DNA from: Ignavibacteriota bacterium
GTDB taxonomy: Bacteria > Bacteroidota > Ignavibacteria > Tepidaquicellales > Tepidaquicellaceae
DNA length: 12,153 nt
NCBI GenBank assembly: GCA_003135995.1
Contig: PNBM01000331.1
Location: 1 to 12,153, forward strand
Direction: 5' to 3'
The position numbers and the translations under genes are program-made. Below, in pieces: positions 1 through 6,910 of this stretch. Under the pieces are notes generated by a model, which worked only from the letters and a program-made list of their open reading frames with translations, did not search any database and was not told the DNA's origin. Positions within the stretch are counted from its first letter, which is position 1. Every line of letters begins with the position of its first letter.

Positions 1-18
1 CGCAGGCTAAAGCCTGCG
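1..18. repeat. Short GC-rich palindrome
   Basis: Perfect inverted repeat with 8-bp arms (CGCAGGCT / AGCCTGCG) around a 2-base AA spacer, followed directly by GCTAC. It contrasts with the AT-rich surroundings. Sequences of this form (TAGCCGCAGGCT..AGCCTGCG) recur between genes in many bacterial genomes as REP-like repeats; that part is recollection, not a search. The element may extend left of the window. No T-run follows directly, so I do not call it a terminator. Confidence 0.6.
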
Positions 19-21
19 GCT

Positions 22-54
22 ACAGTATTTTTACAGTATTTTTACGATATTTTT
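22..54. repeat. Three 11-bp tandem repeats
   Basis: Two identical copies of ACAGTATTTTT at 22-32 and 33-43 are followed by a variant, ACGATATTTTT, at 44-54. The array abuts the palindrome at the window start and lies upstream of nuoG. No function is evident; it could be simple slippage expansion. Confidence 0.7.
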
Positions 55-84
55 GTCGAATTTATAAGTTATTTGAAATTAAAT

Positions 85-129
85 TGTGTCGGGAGTCCCT
101 ATATAGAACATAGGAGACTCCCCGACACA
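85..129. repeat. Long imperfect inverted repeat upstream of nuoG
   Basis: Arms at 85-101 and 111-129 form a 17-bp stem with two single-base bulges (C120 and A115) and a loop of about 9 bases. The outer part is TGTGTCGGG pairing with CCCGACACA. It ends about 40 bases before the nuoG start. No T-run follows on either strand, so a dispersed palindromic element or a 5' leader structure is likelier than an intrinsic terminator. Confidence 0.65.
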
Positions 130-170
130 TAAAAGATAAATTATATTAAGAATATTTATAAATTAAATTT

Positions 171-1862
171 TTGTTTGTTTTGCCCAAATTAATTATTGAT
201 AATAAAGAAGTAGAATTCCAGCCGGGTCAGACAATCCTGCAGGCAGCAAGAAATTCGGGTATAAAGATACCGCATTTCTGCTGGCATCCCGGACTTAGCA
301 TTGCGGGTAATTGCAGAATATGCCTTGTTGAAATTGAAAAACTTCCGAAACTTGCAATTGCCTGTTCGACGGTTGCATCAGAAGGCATGATAGTTCATAC
401 AAAATCAGAAAAAGCTATTATTGCACAAAATGCGGTGATGGAGTTTTTACTTATAAATCATCCTCTGGATTGTCCGATTTGCGATGAAGCGGGTGAGTGT
501 AAACTTCAGGACTATGCTTATAAATACGGCATTGGTAAATCAAGATTTGAAGAAGAAAAGGTTCACAAAGACAAGAGAATAGAATTGGGACCAAATGTTA
601 TGTTCGATGCGGAGCGATGCATAAGCTGTTCGAGGTGTATAAGGTATTGTGAAGAAATTGCAAAAGAGCCGCAGCTTACTTTTGTTCAAAGGGGAGACCG
701 CGTTACGATAGAAACATTCCCCGGAAAAAAGCTTGACAATCCTTATTCTATGAACGTTATAGAGATTTGTCCGGTAGGAGCATTAACCTCGAGAAATTTC
801 AGATTCAGGGCAAGAGTTTGGGATATGTCATTTACGGACAGTATTTGTCCGGGTTGTGCAAGGGGATGCAATACGGTTATAGGCGTGAGGAATAATGAAA
901 TTTTAAGAATCGAGCCAGGAAAAAATATGCAGGTTAATGAATACTGGCTTTGCGACTGGGGCAGGCTTAACACAATTAAATGGGTGAATGACGAGTCGCT
1001 TAGAATTAAATCACCTCTGCTCAGACTTGAGGAGCCAAAGATGAATATGAACGAAATGGCTGCGTCTAACCCGAGAGAGGAATTGATAGAAGTTGACTGG
1101 GATGTAGCAATTTCAAGGTTAGCTTCGGAATTTCATTTAAGGAATAAAAAAATTCTTTTCATAGCCTCTCCGTTTTCAACATTAGAAGATAATTATGCAC
1201 TTAAAAAATTTGCTAATGAAATTTTTAAGAGTAATGATATAATTTATTTTCCGAATATAGATGAATCTTTCGGAGATAACATTCTCAGAGTGCCTGACAA
1301 GACTCCTAATTCGAACGGGTTAAAATTACTCGGAATAAATCCTGTAACGGAAAAGCACTTCGAGGATTTAAAGAACGGAAAATACCCGGTATTATATCTG
1401 ATAAACGAAGATTTATCACGAATTCCGGATTACGAAAAGATATTCAAGAAGATTGAAATCAGTGTTCATCAGATAAGCACAAAAAATAATTTTTCAAAAT
1501 TCGGTACCGTTATTTTACCGGAATCCACGTATGCGGAAATCAACGGAACATTTGTAAACTTCAATAATATAGTACAGAGATTAAGACCTGCGGTTGTTAC
1601 ATTAGAGCAGGAAAGGTTGATAGGAGATTTTTCATTATCACGTCTTGATAAATTCGGCGCTCCGAATGACAGGTGGACGCACGGAACAAGATTTAATGCA
1701 AGACCAACATGGAAAATACTTAAGCAAATTGCGAAAGGATTAGGTCACGAATTTAATTTTGAAAATTCGGAGGAAGTGTTTATGGAATTATGTTCGACTA
1801 TTCCTGCAATGAAGGGCTGGGATTATGATACGATTGGGAAAGAGGGGAAAAAACTTTCTTAA
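171..1862 (+). CDS. nuoG: NADH-quinone oxidoreductase subunit G (NuoG), short form
   Basis: Iron-sulphur subunit of the peripheral arm of respiratory complex I, passing electrons from the NADH site towards quinone on the cytoplasmic side of the membrane. The [2Fe-2S] ferredoxin domain (about 5-80) has C37, C48, C51 and C65. The His-ligated cluster motif is H97, C101, C104, C110. The next [4Fe-4S] set is C150, C153, C156, C200. A fourth set, C226, C229, C233 and C261, matches the N7 pattern CxxCxxxC-x27-C. The remaining 300 residues are a reduced molybdopterin-oxidoreductase-like domain that keeps a TVILPESTYAEINGTFVN motif at about 446-463. At 563 aa it is shorter than many NuoG proteins (roughly 680-900). 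The start is TTG: an in-frame TAA at 159-161 limits extension, and a second TTG at 180 giving MPKLIIDNKEVE is equally plausible. No other nuo gene is visible; a secreted protein lies downstream. Confidence 0.92.
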   Translation: MFVLPKLIIDNKEVEFQPGQTILQAARNSGIKIPHFCWHPGLSIAGNCRICLVEIEKLPKLAIACSTVASEGMIVHTKSEKAIIAQNAVMEFLLINHPLDCPICDEAGECKLQDYAYKYGIGKSRFEEEKVHKDKRIELGPNVMFDAERCISCSRCIRYCEEIAKEPQLTFVQRGDRVTIETFPGKKLDNPYSMNVIEICPVGALTSRNFRFRARVWDMSFTDSICPGCARGCNTVIGVRNNEILRIEPGKNMQVNEYWLCDWGRLNTIKWVNDESLRIKSPLLRLEEPKMNMNEMAASNPREELIEVDWDVAISRLASEFHLRNKKILFIASPFSTLEDNYALKKFANEIFKSNDIIYFPNIDESFGDNILRVPDKTPNSNGLKLLGINPVTEKHFEDLKNGKYPVLYLINEDLSRIPDYEKIFKKIEISVHQISTKNNFSKFGTVILPESTYAEINGTFVNFNNIVQRLRPAVVTLEQERLIGDFSLSRLDKFGAPNDRWTHGTRFNARPTWKILKQIAKGLGHEFNFENSEEVFMELCSTIPAMKGWDYDTIGKEGKKLS

Positions 1863-1872
1863 TTCTGAATTA

Positions 1873-1891
1873 GAATGCTGAATGCTGAATG
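1873..1891. repeat. 7-bp tandem repeat (GAATGCT)
   Basis: GAATGCT occurs twice in a row (1873-1879, 1880-1886) and is followed by GAATG, just after the nuoG stop. The preceding CTGAATTA resembles a degenerate copy. The rest of this 158-bp gap is AT-rich, with no recognisable site. Confidence 0.5.
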
Positions 1892-2020
1892 GTAATTTAA
1901 TAAATATCAAAATTTTCTATCGGAATATAATTTGCATAAGCCTAAAATTATAGTAATTAATTCATAGAAATCATTGTTTTTTTTCAAGATTAATATTTTA
2001 TAAAATTAATTTTTAATATT

Positions 2021-3790
2021 ATGAAGAAATTAATTTACGTTTTTACATTCATATTTATTTTCATCTCTTATTGTAATGCTCAATATAATTTATTCAATCA
2101 AAAAGTTATTCCCGATGCAATGGGATATATTAATATTAATAAATCCGATTTTGCGGGAATTCAAAAATCATATTTGAACATTGATTCCTTTCCGGTGTTC
2201 TCGGGATTCCCATTATACTTTTCAGGAAACTCATTTGAAGGAGGAATATACTGCAATATGGATAACGATCCTCAGATGGAACTTGTTTATAACATCGGTT
2301 ATAACACTTACGCCGTAAAACTTAATGGTTCAAATGTTCCCGGATGGCCAAAGACGGCTTCTTCTTATGCCCTCGAAGGTGCGCCTGCCTTCGGAGATAT
2401 AGACGGAGACGGTTACGGTGAAATAGTAGTTACGAACCACGGGTTGAGTTCGGCAGGTTATATTTATGCTTACAAAAGAAACGGAACGTTATGTGCGGGA
2501 TTTCCAATTAATCACGGTTACAGTTCAAGGACACCTGTACTTGCTGATGTAAATAATGACGGCAAGATGGAAATTATTGTTAACAGAAGAGAAACTCCAA
2601 GCTCTGTTTATATTTATAAAGGTGATGGAACTATTTTAACAGGATGGCCAAAGGTAATGAATAGCGTTCCCGCTTCAAGTTGTGCTGTCGGTGATATAGA
2701 CCACGATGGACAACCTGAAATTATTGCCGAATCATATTATTCTTTATATGCGTGGAAAGCAAACGGGGATTCGATTCCCGGTTTTCCATTTACGATGACG
2801 AACAGTGCGGTCAATTCTTATTCTTCGCCGGTATTAGCTGACCTGAACGGTGATAACATGAAGGAAATTATTTTCGGAACTCACGTTCTTGGCGGAGGCG
2901 GATATGTTTACGTAATTAAAAATGACGGTACTGTTATGAGCGGCTGGCCAAAACAAGTTAATAACTGGATTTATGGTCCTCCTTCTGTGGGATTCATAGA
3001 TAACGATAATATACTCGACATTGCCGTGGGCGACCAGGTTTTAAGCTCAAATCCCTCTGATTATGTTTATGGATGGAATAAGAACGGAACACCACTTACA
3101 GGATTTCCAATCGGTCCATTAAATGCTATCAATAACCAGATATTATTGGCAGATGTTAATAATGATAATCTTACAGAATTGATTTTTGATGATAACACAT
3201 CGGATGTTAACGGTAAAGGAAAATATTTGGGTTATAAATATGACGGTACGCCATTAACAGGATGGCCGATTCAAACCACAGGTACTACATTTTTTTGTAC
3301 ACCATGCCTGCTCGATATTAACAGAGATGGATTATTAGATATGGCAGGATGCGGTATCGAGAATCCGGGTTCAAGTCCGTATACAAATATTTATTTATGG
3401 AATCTCGGAACTCCATATAATGCAAGCAAAATTTATATACCCTGCTGGCAGTACAACTCAAGACATAACGGGGTTTATGGAGATATTGTAATTACAGATG
3501 TTAAAAAAGAGATTAATAATATTCCTGTAAAACATGAATTGTTTCAGAATTATCCGAATCCGTTCAACCCGAGTACGATTATAAGATTCCAGATAAAAGA
3601 TTTAAGATTTGTTACGTTAAAGGTTTATGATATAATAGGAGATGAGATTGAAACACTTGTGAGTGAAACAAAACAACCCGGTACTTATGAATTTACTTTT
3701 GATGGGAGTAGATTCGGTTCGGGGGTATATTTTTGTAAACTTATTGCCGGGAATTATACAGAGACAAAAAAAATGTTGATGATAAAATGA
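2021..3790 (+). CDS. Secreted FG-GAP/VCBS-like beta-propeller protein with T9SS type A sorting domain
   Basis: Predicted exported protein, probably at the cell surface or released. A signal peptide covers residues 1-20 (MKK, hydrophobic core, then SYCNA before Q21). The body is made of units of about 50 residues. Each has a calcium-loop-like motif, for example DIDGDGYGEI (126-135), DVNNDGKMEI (176-185), DIDHDGQPEI (225-234), DLNGDNMKEI (274-283), DVNNDNLTEL (378-387) and DINRDGLLDM (432-441). A Y-x-x-K/N-x-x-G...GWP or GFP strand follows, and a weaker unit begins near D81. This is the FG-GAP/VCBS pattern of integrin-like propellers, usually linked to adhesion or ligand binding. A sorting domain (about 508-589) starts NYPNPFNPSTI and ends KKMLMIK; T9SS recognises and removes such tails. 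Ligand unknown. The ATG follows an AT-rich leader without a clear Shine-Dalgarno site. The stop codon lies inside a hairpin. Confidence 0.9.
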   Translation: MKKLIYVFTFIFIFISYCNAQYNLFNQKVIPDAMGYININKSDFAGIQKSYLNIDSFPVFSGFPLYFSGNSFEGGIYCNMDNDPQMELVYNIGYNTYAVKLNGSNVPGWPKTASSYALEGAPAFGDIDGDGYGEIVVTNHGLSSAGYIYAYKRNGTLCAGFPINHGYSSRTPVLADVNNDGKMEIIVNRRETPSSVYIYKGDGTILTGWPKVMNSVPASSCAVGDIDHDGQPEIIAESYYSLYAWKANGDSIPGFPFTMTNSAVNSYSSPVLADLNGDNMKEIIFGTHVLGGGGYVYVIKNDGTVMSGWPKQVNNWIYGPPSVGFIDNDNILDIAVGDQVLSSNPSDYVYGWNKNGTPLTGFPIGPLNAINNQILLADVNNDNLTELIFDDNTSDVNGKGKYLGYKYDGTPLTGWPIQTTGTTFFCTPCLLDINRDGLLDMAGCGIENPGSSPYTNIYLWNLGTPYNASKIYIPCWQYNSRHNGVYGDIVITDVKKEINNIPVKHELFQNYPNPFNPSTIIRFQIKDLRFVTLKVYDIIGDEIETLVSETKQPGTYEFTFDGSRFGSGVYFCKLIAGNYTETKKMLMIK

Positions 3791-3806
3791 CGATAGTCAT
3801 TTTATC
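3781..3806 (+). repeat. Perfect hairpin spanning the stop codon
   Basis: GATAAAATGAC (3781-3791) and GTCATTTTATC (3796-3806) are perfect reverse complements with 11-bp arms around the 4-base loop GATA. The left arm contains the last codons and TGA stop (3788-3790) of the propeller gene. It could slow transcription or protect the mRNA 3' end. The stem is AT-rich and lacks a following T-run, so it is not a textbook terminator. Confidence 0.7.
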
Positions 3807-3930
3807 AGAAATCCCGATGTTCATTATCGGGAATAATGATTTTATAAATGACGATTGTCATTTTATCATAGTTCCGATAAAGAAGCGTATCAGCCCTGCA
3901 TCAGACAGGTCGGGAATAATGATAAAATAA
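3786..3930. repeat. Two tandem diverged repeat units with internal inverted repeats
   Basis: Unit 1 (about 3786-3846) and unit 2 (about 3847-3930) both begin AATGACGAT(A/T)GTCATTTTATCA and both carry TCGGGAATAATGAT near their ends. In unit 1 a small hairpin (CCCGAT...ATCGGG, 3823-3841 region) lies between these blocks. In unit 2 the same place holds a longer, more GC-rich segment (about 3878-3909) that includes CCTG...CAGG. The block fills most of the gap between the propeller gene and the outer-membrane protein gene. It looks like a duplicated intergenic element, one copy of which has been enlarged. Confidence 0.6.
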
Positions 3931-4016
3931 ATTGGGATATTAAATTTCGATTATAATATTTTCATTTCGCACAAGAAACACAGATTTGATATTTTTTAAT
4001 TTAAAAATAAATTATT

Positions 4017-4700
4017 ATGAATAAAAAATGTTGTGTTACACTCATTCTGGCTTTTTTATTTTTCTCACAATGCAATTTTTTGATTTCACAGGATAGCGGC
4101 AAGGTAACATTACCGAACGAATCAATGCTGAAAAAGGGTAACTGGGCAATTATATTCGAGGCAGGTACTATTTTCGGCAGTAGTAATTTTTTTGAATCAT
4201 TTAATTTAACAGCCAAAAAACATTTTTCGGACTGTTTTGCGTTGAGATTAAGTGCCGGTGTATCCATAAATGAATCCAATGGTCCGGAAAATATATCAAA
4301 CTTAAGTAGCGGGAATTTTCCGGCAAGTAGTAATTTATCGAAAAGCACTGATGGTTTTATAACAACGTTAAATTTTCAATATTTTTTATCTGTAAATCAT
4401 AAAATTAAACCGTTTTTATCATTCGGTCCTTATGCGGCTTATAGTTACAGCAGACAGAATAGTTCAAGTTATATAAACAAAAGTGATGAATGGGCAGCGG
4501 GATTTTTTAGTTCGTTCGGAGTCGAAATGTTCATTCTCGATAATATAAGTATCATAGGAGAATATATAATGAAAGGCACGTATGGTAAAAAGCTATATAA
4601 GAGTATAGATTTATATGATGCACTTGAAGACTACTCTTATAGTTCTGTATATAAACTTGAATTTAAAAATGCAAGGTTAGGATTTTCTGTATATTTCTAA
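4017..4700 (+). CDS. Predicted outer-membrane beta-barrel protein, unknown function
   Basis: I do not recognise a specific family. The 227-aa product has a basic N-terminus and a hydrophobic stretch (about 5-24) ending near LIS before Q25, consistent with a Sec signal peptide. The mature part alternates polar and hydrophobic residues typical of short transmembrane beta strands, such as GNWAIIFEAGTIFGSS, HFSDCFALRLSAGVSI, IKPFLSFGPYAAYSYS and GFFSSFGVEMFIL. It ends in RLGFSVYF; a terminal aromatic residue is the usual outer-membrane-barrel signature. The size suits an 8- to 10-stranded barrel. C20 lies late in the signal region, but FSQC is a poor lipobox, so I do not call a lipoprotein. The gene follows the repeat cluster and precedes a long gap before recA, so it is probably transcribed alone. 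A shadow frame on the other strand (4001-4348) has no support. Confidence 0.7.
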   Translation: MNKKCCVTLILAFLFFSQCNFLISQDSGKVTLPNESMLKKGNWAIIFEAGTIFGSSNFFESFNLTAKKHFSDCFALRLSAGVSINESNGPENISNLSSGNFPASSNLSKSTDGFITTLNFQYFLSVNHKIKPFLSFGPYAAYSYSRQNSSSYINKSDEWAAGFFSSFGVEMFILDNISIIGEYIMKGTYGKKLYKSIDLYDALEDYSYSSVYKLEFKNARLGFSVYF

Positions 4701-5009
4701 CCTTTCAGAGAAACTGTTTTTTAATAAACTATCCTAATTTCCAGTTTATCAAATGAGAGGTATTTGAAAACAGAGAAATTTAACTTTAAAATTATTTTTC
4801 GAATTTTCAATGATTTTTGTTTATTAAATATTCTTACCAAGTTAGAAGATTTTAACAAAATATTTCGCTATTTTTATATAAGACATCAAGGAACATCATA
4901 TTCAGAACGGAATCAATAAGTGATATTTTTTATGTTTTAATTTTGTTTTTGAATTATTAAATTACCAATAACACATTAAATTTTTTAAAATAAATAAATA
5001 TATTAAATC
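4701..5009. other. AT-rich intergenic region upstream of recA
   Basis: No coding potential is seen in these 309 bases. A perfect 7-bp inverted repeat, ATAAACT (4724-4730) and AGTTTAT (4743-4749), has a 12-base loop but no T-run. TAATTTTG at 4938-4945 fits the Bacteroidota -7 consensus TAnnTTTG and sits 65 bases before the recA ATG. I found no matching -33 TTG at the right distance, so it is only a candidate. I saw no GAACnnnnGTTC or CTG-N10-CAG LexA box. The recA promoter most likely lies here. Confidence 0.5.
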
Positions 5010-6068
5010 ATGGCAGACGATAAATTATTAAAATTAAAATCTCTCGATATAGCGATTGAACAGATTGAAAAGGACCACGGGAAAGGCTCCATTATGAAAT
5101 TAGGTGATAAGCCGATTGCAAAATTAGAATTCATTTCTACAGGTTCAATTTCTCTCGATGCGGCGCTCGGAATAGGAGGAATCCCGAGAGGCAGGATTAT
5201 AGAAGTTTACGGACCTGAATCATCGGGTAAAACTACAATTTGTTTACATATTATTGCGGAAGCTCAGAAGACCGGCGGACTTGCGGCTTTTATAGATACG
5301 GAGCACGCACTTGATACGGGATATGCGCAAAAGCTCGGCGTTGACGTAAGCAATCTTTTAATTTCCCAGCCGGAGTACGGGGAACAGGCACTTGAAATTT
5401 GCGAGACATTAGTGAGAAGCAATGCGCTCGACGTTATAGTTGTTGACTCAGTTGCTGCATTAACGCCGAGAGCTGAAATCGAAGGTGAAATGGGAGATTC
5501 AGTAATGGGAATGCAGGCAAGGCTAATGTCACAGGCATTAAGGAAGCTTACAGCTGCGGTGTCAAAGTCCAATGTGTGTTTAATTTTTACAAATCAATTG
5601 CGTGAAAAAATCGGTGTTATGTTCGGAAATCCCGAAACAACAACCGGTGGAAAAGCATTGAAGTTTTATGCTTCGATAAGAATGGATATAAGAAGAATCG
5701 GAGCAATTAAAGAAGGAGCAGACGTAATCGGAAACAGGACAAAAGTTAAAATTGTAAAAAACAAAGTTGCACCTCCCTTTAAAGAAGTTGAATTTGATAT
5801 TATATATAATGAAGGTATATCGAAGCTTGGCGATGTCATTGACCTTGCAGTAAATAAAGACATCGTGAAAAAAGGCGGAGCCTGGTTCACTTACGGAGAA
5901 ACAAGAGTTCAGGGCAGAGACGGTCTTAAGAAATTATTAGCGGATGACCCGGTACTTTATGAAAAACTAAACCAGGAAGTTCGCACAGCAATCGGTTTGA
6001 ATGGAAATTCTGTCAGCGAGACGAAGGAAGAAGCTGCGGCACAGGTGAAGGATAAGAAGAGTAAATAG
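5010..6068 (+). CDS. recA: Recombinase RecA
   Basis: DNA-dependent ATPase that forms filaments on single-stranded DNA, drives homologous strand exchange and stimulates LexA-type repressor cleavage. The 352-aa product is full length for the family. The Walker A motif GPESSGKT is at 68-75, the catalytic glutamate is E98 in IDTEHALD, and Walker B is DVIVVD (141-146). The NQ switch (N195, Q196) is followed by [17 protein letters not shown], the loop-2 DNA-binding region. The second half of the core ([12 protein letters not shown], about 218-229) and the C-terminal domain follow in the normal order. The tail from about 333 is short, charged and alanine-rich. A threonine (T97) stands where E. coli has alanine beside the catalytic glutamate. 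The ATG start with MADDK is the natural one. recX follows on the same strand after 178 bp. Confidence 0.98.
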   Translation: MADDKLLKLKSLDIAIEQIEKDHGKGSIMKLGDKPIAKLEFISTGSISLDAALGIGGIPRGRIIEVYGPESSGKTTICLHIIAEAQKTGGLAAFIDTEHALDTGYAQKLGVDVSNLLISQPEYGEQALEICETLVRSNALDVIVVDSVAALTPRAEIEGEMGDSVMGMQARLMSQALRKLTAAVSKSNVCLIFTNQLREKIGVMFGNPETTTGGKALKFYASIRMDIRRIGAIKEGADVIGNRTKVKIVKNKVAPPFKEVEFDIIYNEGISKLGDVIDLAVNKDIVKKGGAWFTYGETRVQGRDGLKKLLADDPVLYEKLNQEVRTAIGLNGNSVSETKEEAAAQVKDKKSK

Positions 6069-6177
6069 TTATTCAATCAATGTACAATGTTCAATTAAGA
6101 GCTAATTCTCAGTTGTTGTGTTTAAATTCTTAATATCGTGATTAGTTTTAATCTGAAATCTTATAATAAGAGCAAAA

Positions 6178-6215
6178 CCTCACCCCCCGTCCCCTCTCCT
6201 GATAGGAGAGGGGGG
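6178..6215. repeat. GC-rich palindromic repeat between recA and recX
   Basis: CCTCACCCCCCGT leads into a perfect 10-bp inverted repeat, CCCCTCTCCT (6191-6200) and AGGAGAGGGG (6204-6213), with loop GAT and two more G bases. It stands out sharply from its AT-rich surroundings. The form CCTCACCCCC..CCCCTCTCC..GGAGAGGGG resembles a dispersed intergenic repeat found in many bacterial genomes (recollection, not searched). No T-run follows on +, so it is not a standard terminator, but its stable hairpin could partly separate recX from recA expression. Confidence 0.7.
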
Positions 6216-6246
6216 AAAATATGTATAATTTAAATAGTTCTGAATT

Positions 6247-6870
6247 TTGAAAATCACATCAATCGAAAAGCAAAAGAAGGAAGGGAGATATAACATCTTT
6301 CTCGATGAAGAATTTGCATTTGGTGCTTACAAGGAGACAGTTTTTAATTTCGGCTTAAGAATTAATGATGAACTTGATGAAAAGAAAATAGCAGAAATAA
6401 AATCCTACGATGAAATTAATTTTGGTAAAAAGGTAGCCTACCGTTTTTTAAATTACAAACCACGTTCTGAAAAAGAAGTAATAACAAAACTCAAAGAGAA
6501 AAAAATTTCACAGCAATCCATAAACACAATTCTTGATTCTCTAAAATCACTGAATTTTCTTGATGATAAGAAATACGCAAAAATGTACATAGAAGAAAAA
6601 TTAGAACATAAGCCTGAGGGCAGGAGGTTGCTGGAGATAAAACTCAACAGGAAGGGTCTGGATAAAGAAACTGTACAGAATATTATGGAAGAAAATTATT
6701 CGGAAGAAACTGAAATTAAAAAAATTGAAGATTTACTCCTCAAATACGAAAAAAAAGTCAGAGCAAAAACTCTTTCAGAAAAAAAACAAAAATGTTACCG
6801 GTATCTTCTCTCAAAAGGATTTGCCTATGATCTCATCACAGATGTAATTAATAATCATTTTACAAACTAA
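6247..6870 (+). CDS. recX: Regulatory protein RecX
   Basis: RecX binds RecA filaments and modulates, usually inhibits, their assembly and ATPase activity. The 207-aa product has the tandem three-helix architecture of the family. The diagnostic early motif is at about 66-81: AYRFLNYKPRSEKEVI, matching the RecX pattern A-x-x-x-L-x-x-R-x-x-S-x-x-E-L with PRSEKEV. It is followed by LNFLDDKKYAKMYIEEKL (about 98-115) and GRRLLEIKLNRKGLDKETV (about 121-139), with a further repeat near the C-terminus (KCYRYLLSKGFAYDLI). A basic, beta-rich N-terminal extension (about 1-55) precedes the core, as in longer RecX proteins. TTG at 6247 is the only reasonable start because an in-frame TGA lies at 6241-6243. 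Position directly after recA is the classic arrangement. It converges with the minus-strand gene ending at 6911. Confidence 0.93.
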   Translation: MKITSIEKQKKEGRYNIFLDEEFAFGAYKETVFNFGLRINDELDEKKIAEIKSYDEINFGKKVAYRFLNYKPRSEKEVITKLKEKKISQQSINTILDSLKSLNFLDDKKYAKMYIEEKLEHKPEGRRLLEIKLNRKGLDKETVQNIMEENYSEETEIKKIEDLLLKYEKKVRAKTLSEKKQKCYRYLLSKGFAYDLITDVINNHFTN

Positions 6871-6910
6871 GGCAACTTTTATTAATATGTTGATTTCAAA
6901 AAATTGTCTT

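Noticed and set aside
3786..3930. CRISPR-like array
   Set aside because: Only two diverged units, of unequal length, with internal palindromes and no spacer pattern or cas gene.
4001..4348. 115-codon minus-strand frame overlapping the small barrel gene
   Set aside because: The plus-strand frame has a signal peptide and barrel features; the minus frame has no coherent features.
4938..4945. Bacteroidota-type promoter -7 element TAATTTTG upstream of recA
   Set aside because: No -33 TTG at the expected distance, and TAnnTTTG arises easily in AT-rich sequence. Mentioned only as a candidate in the intergenic entry.
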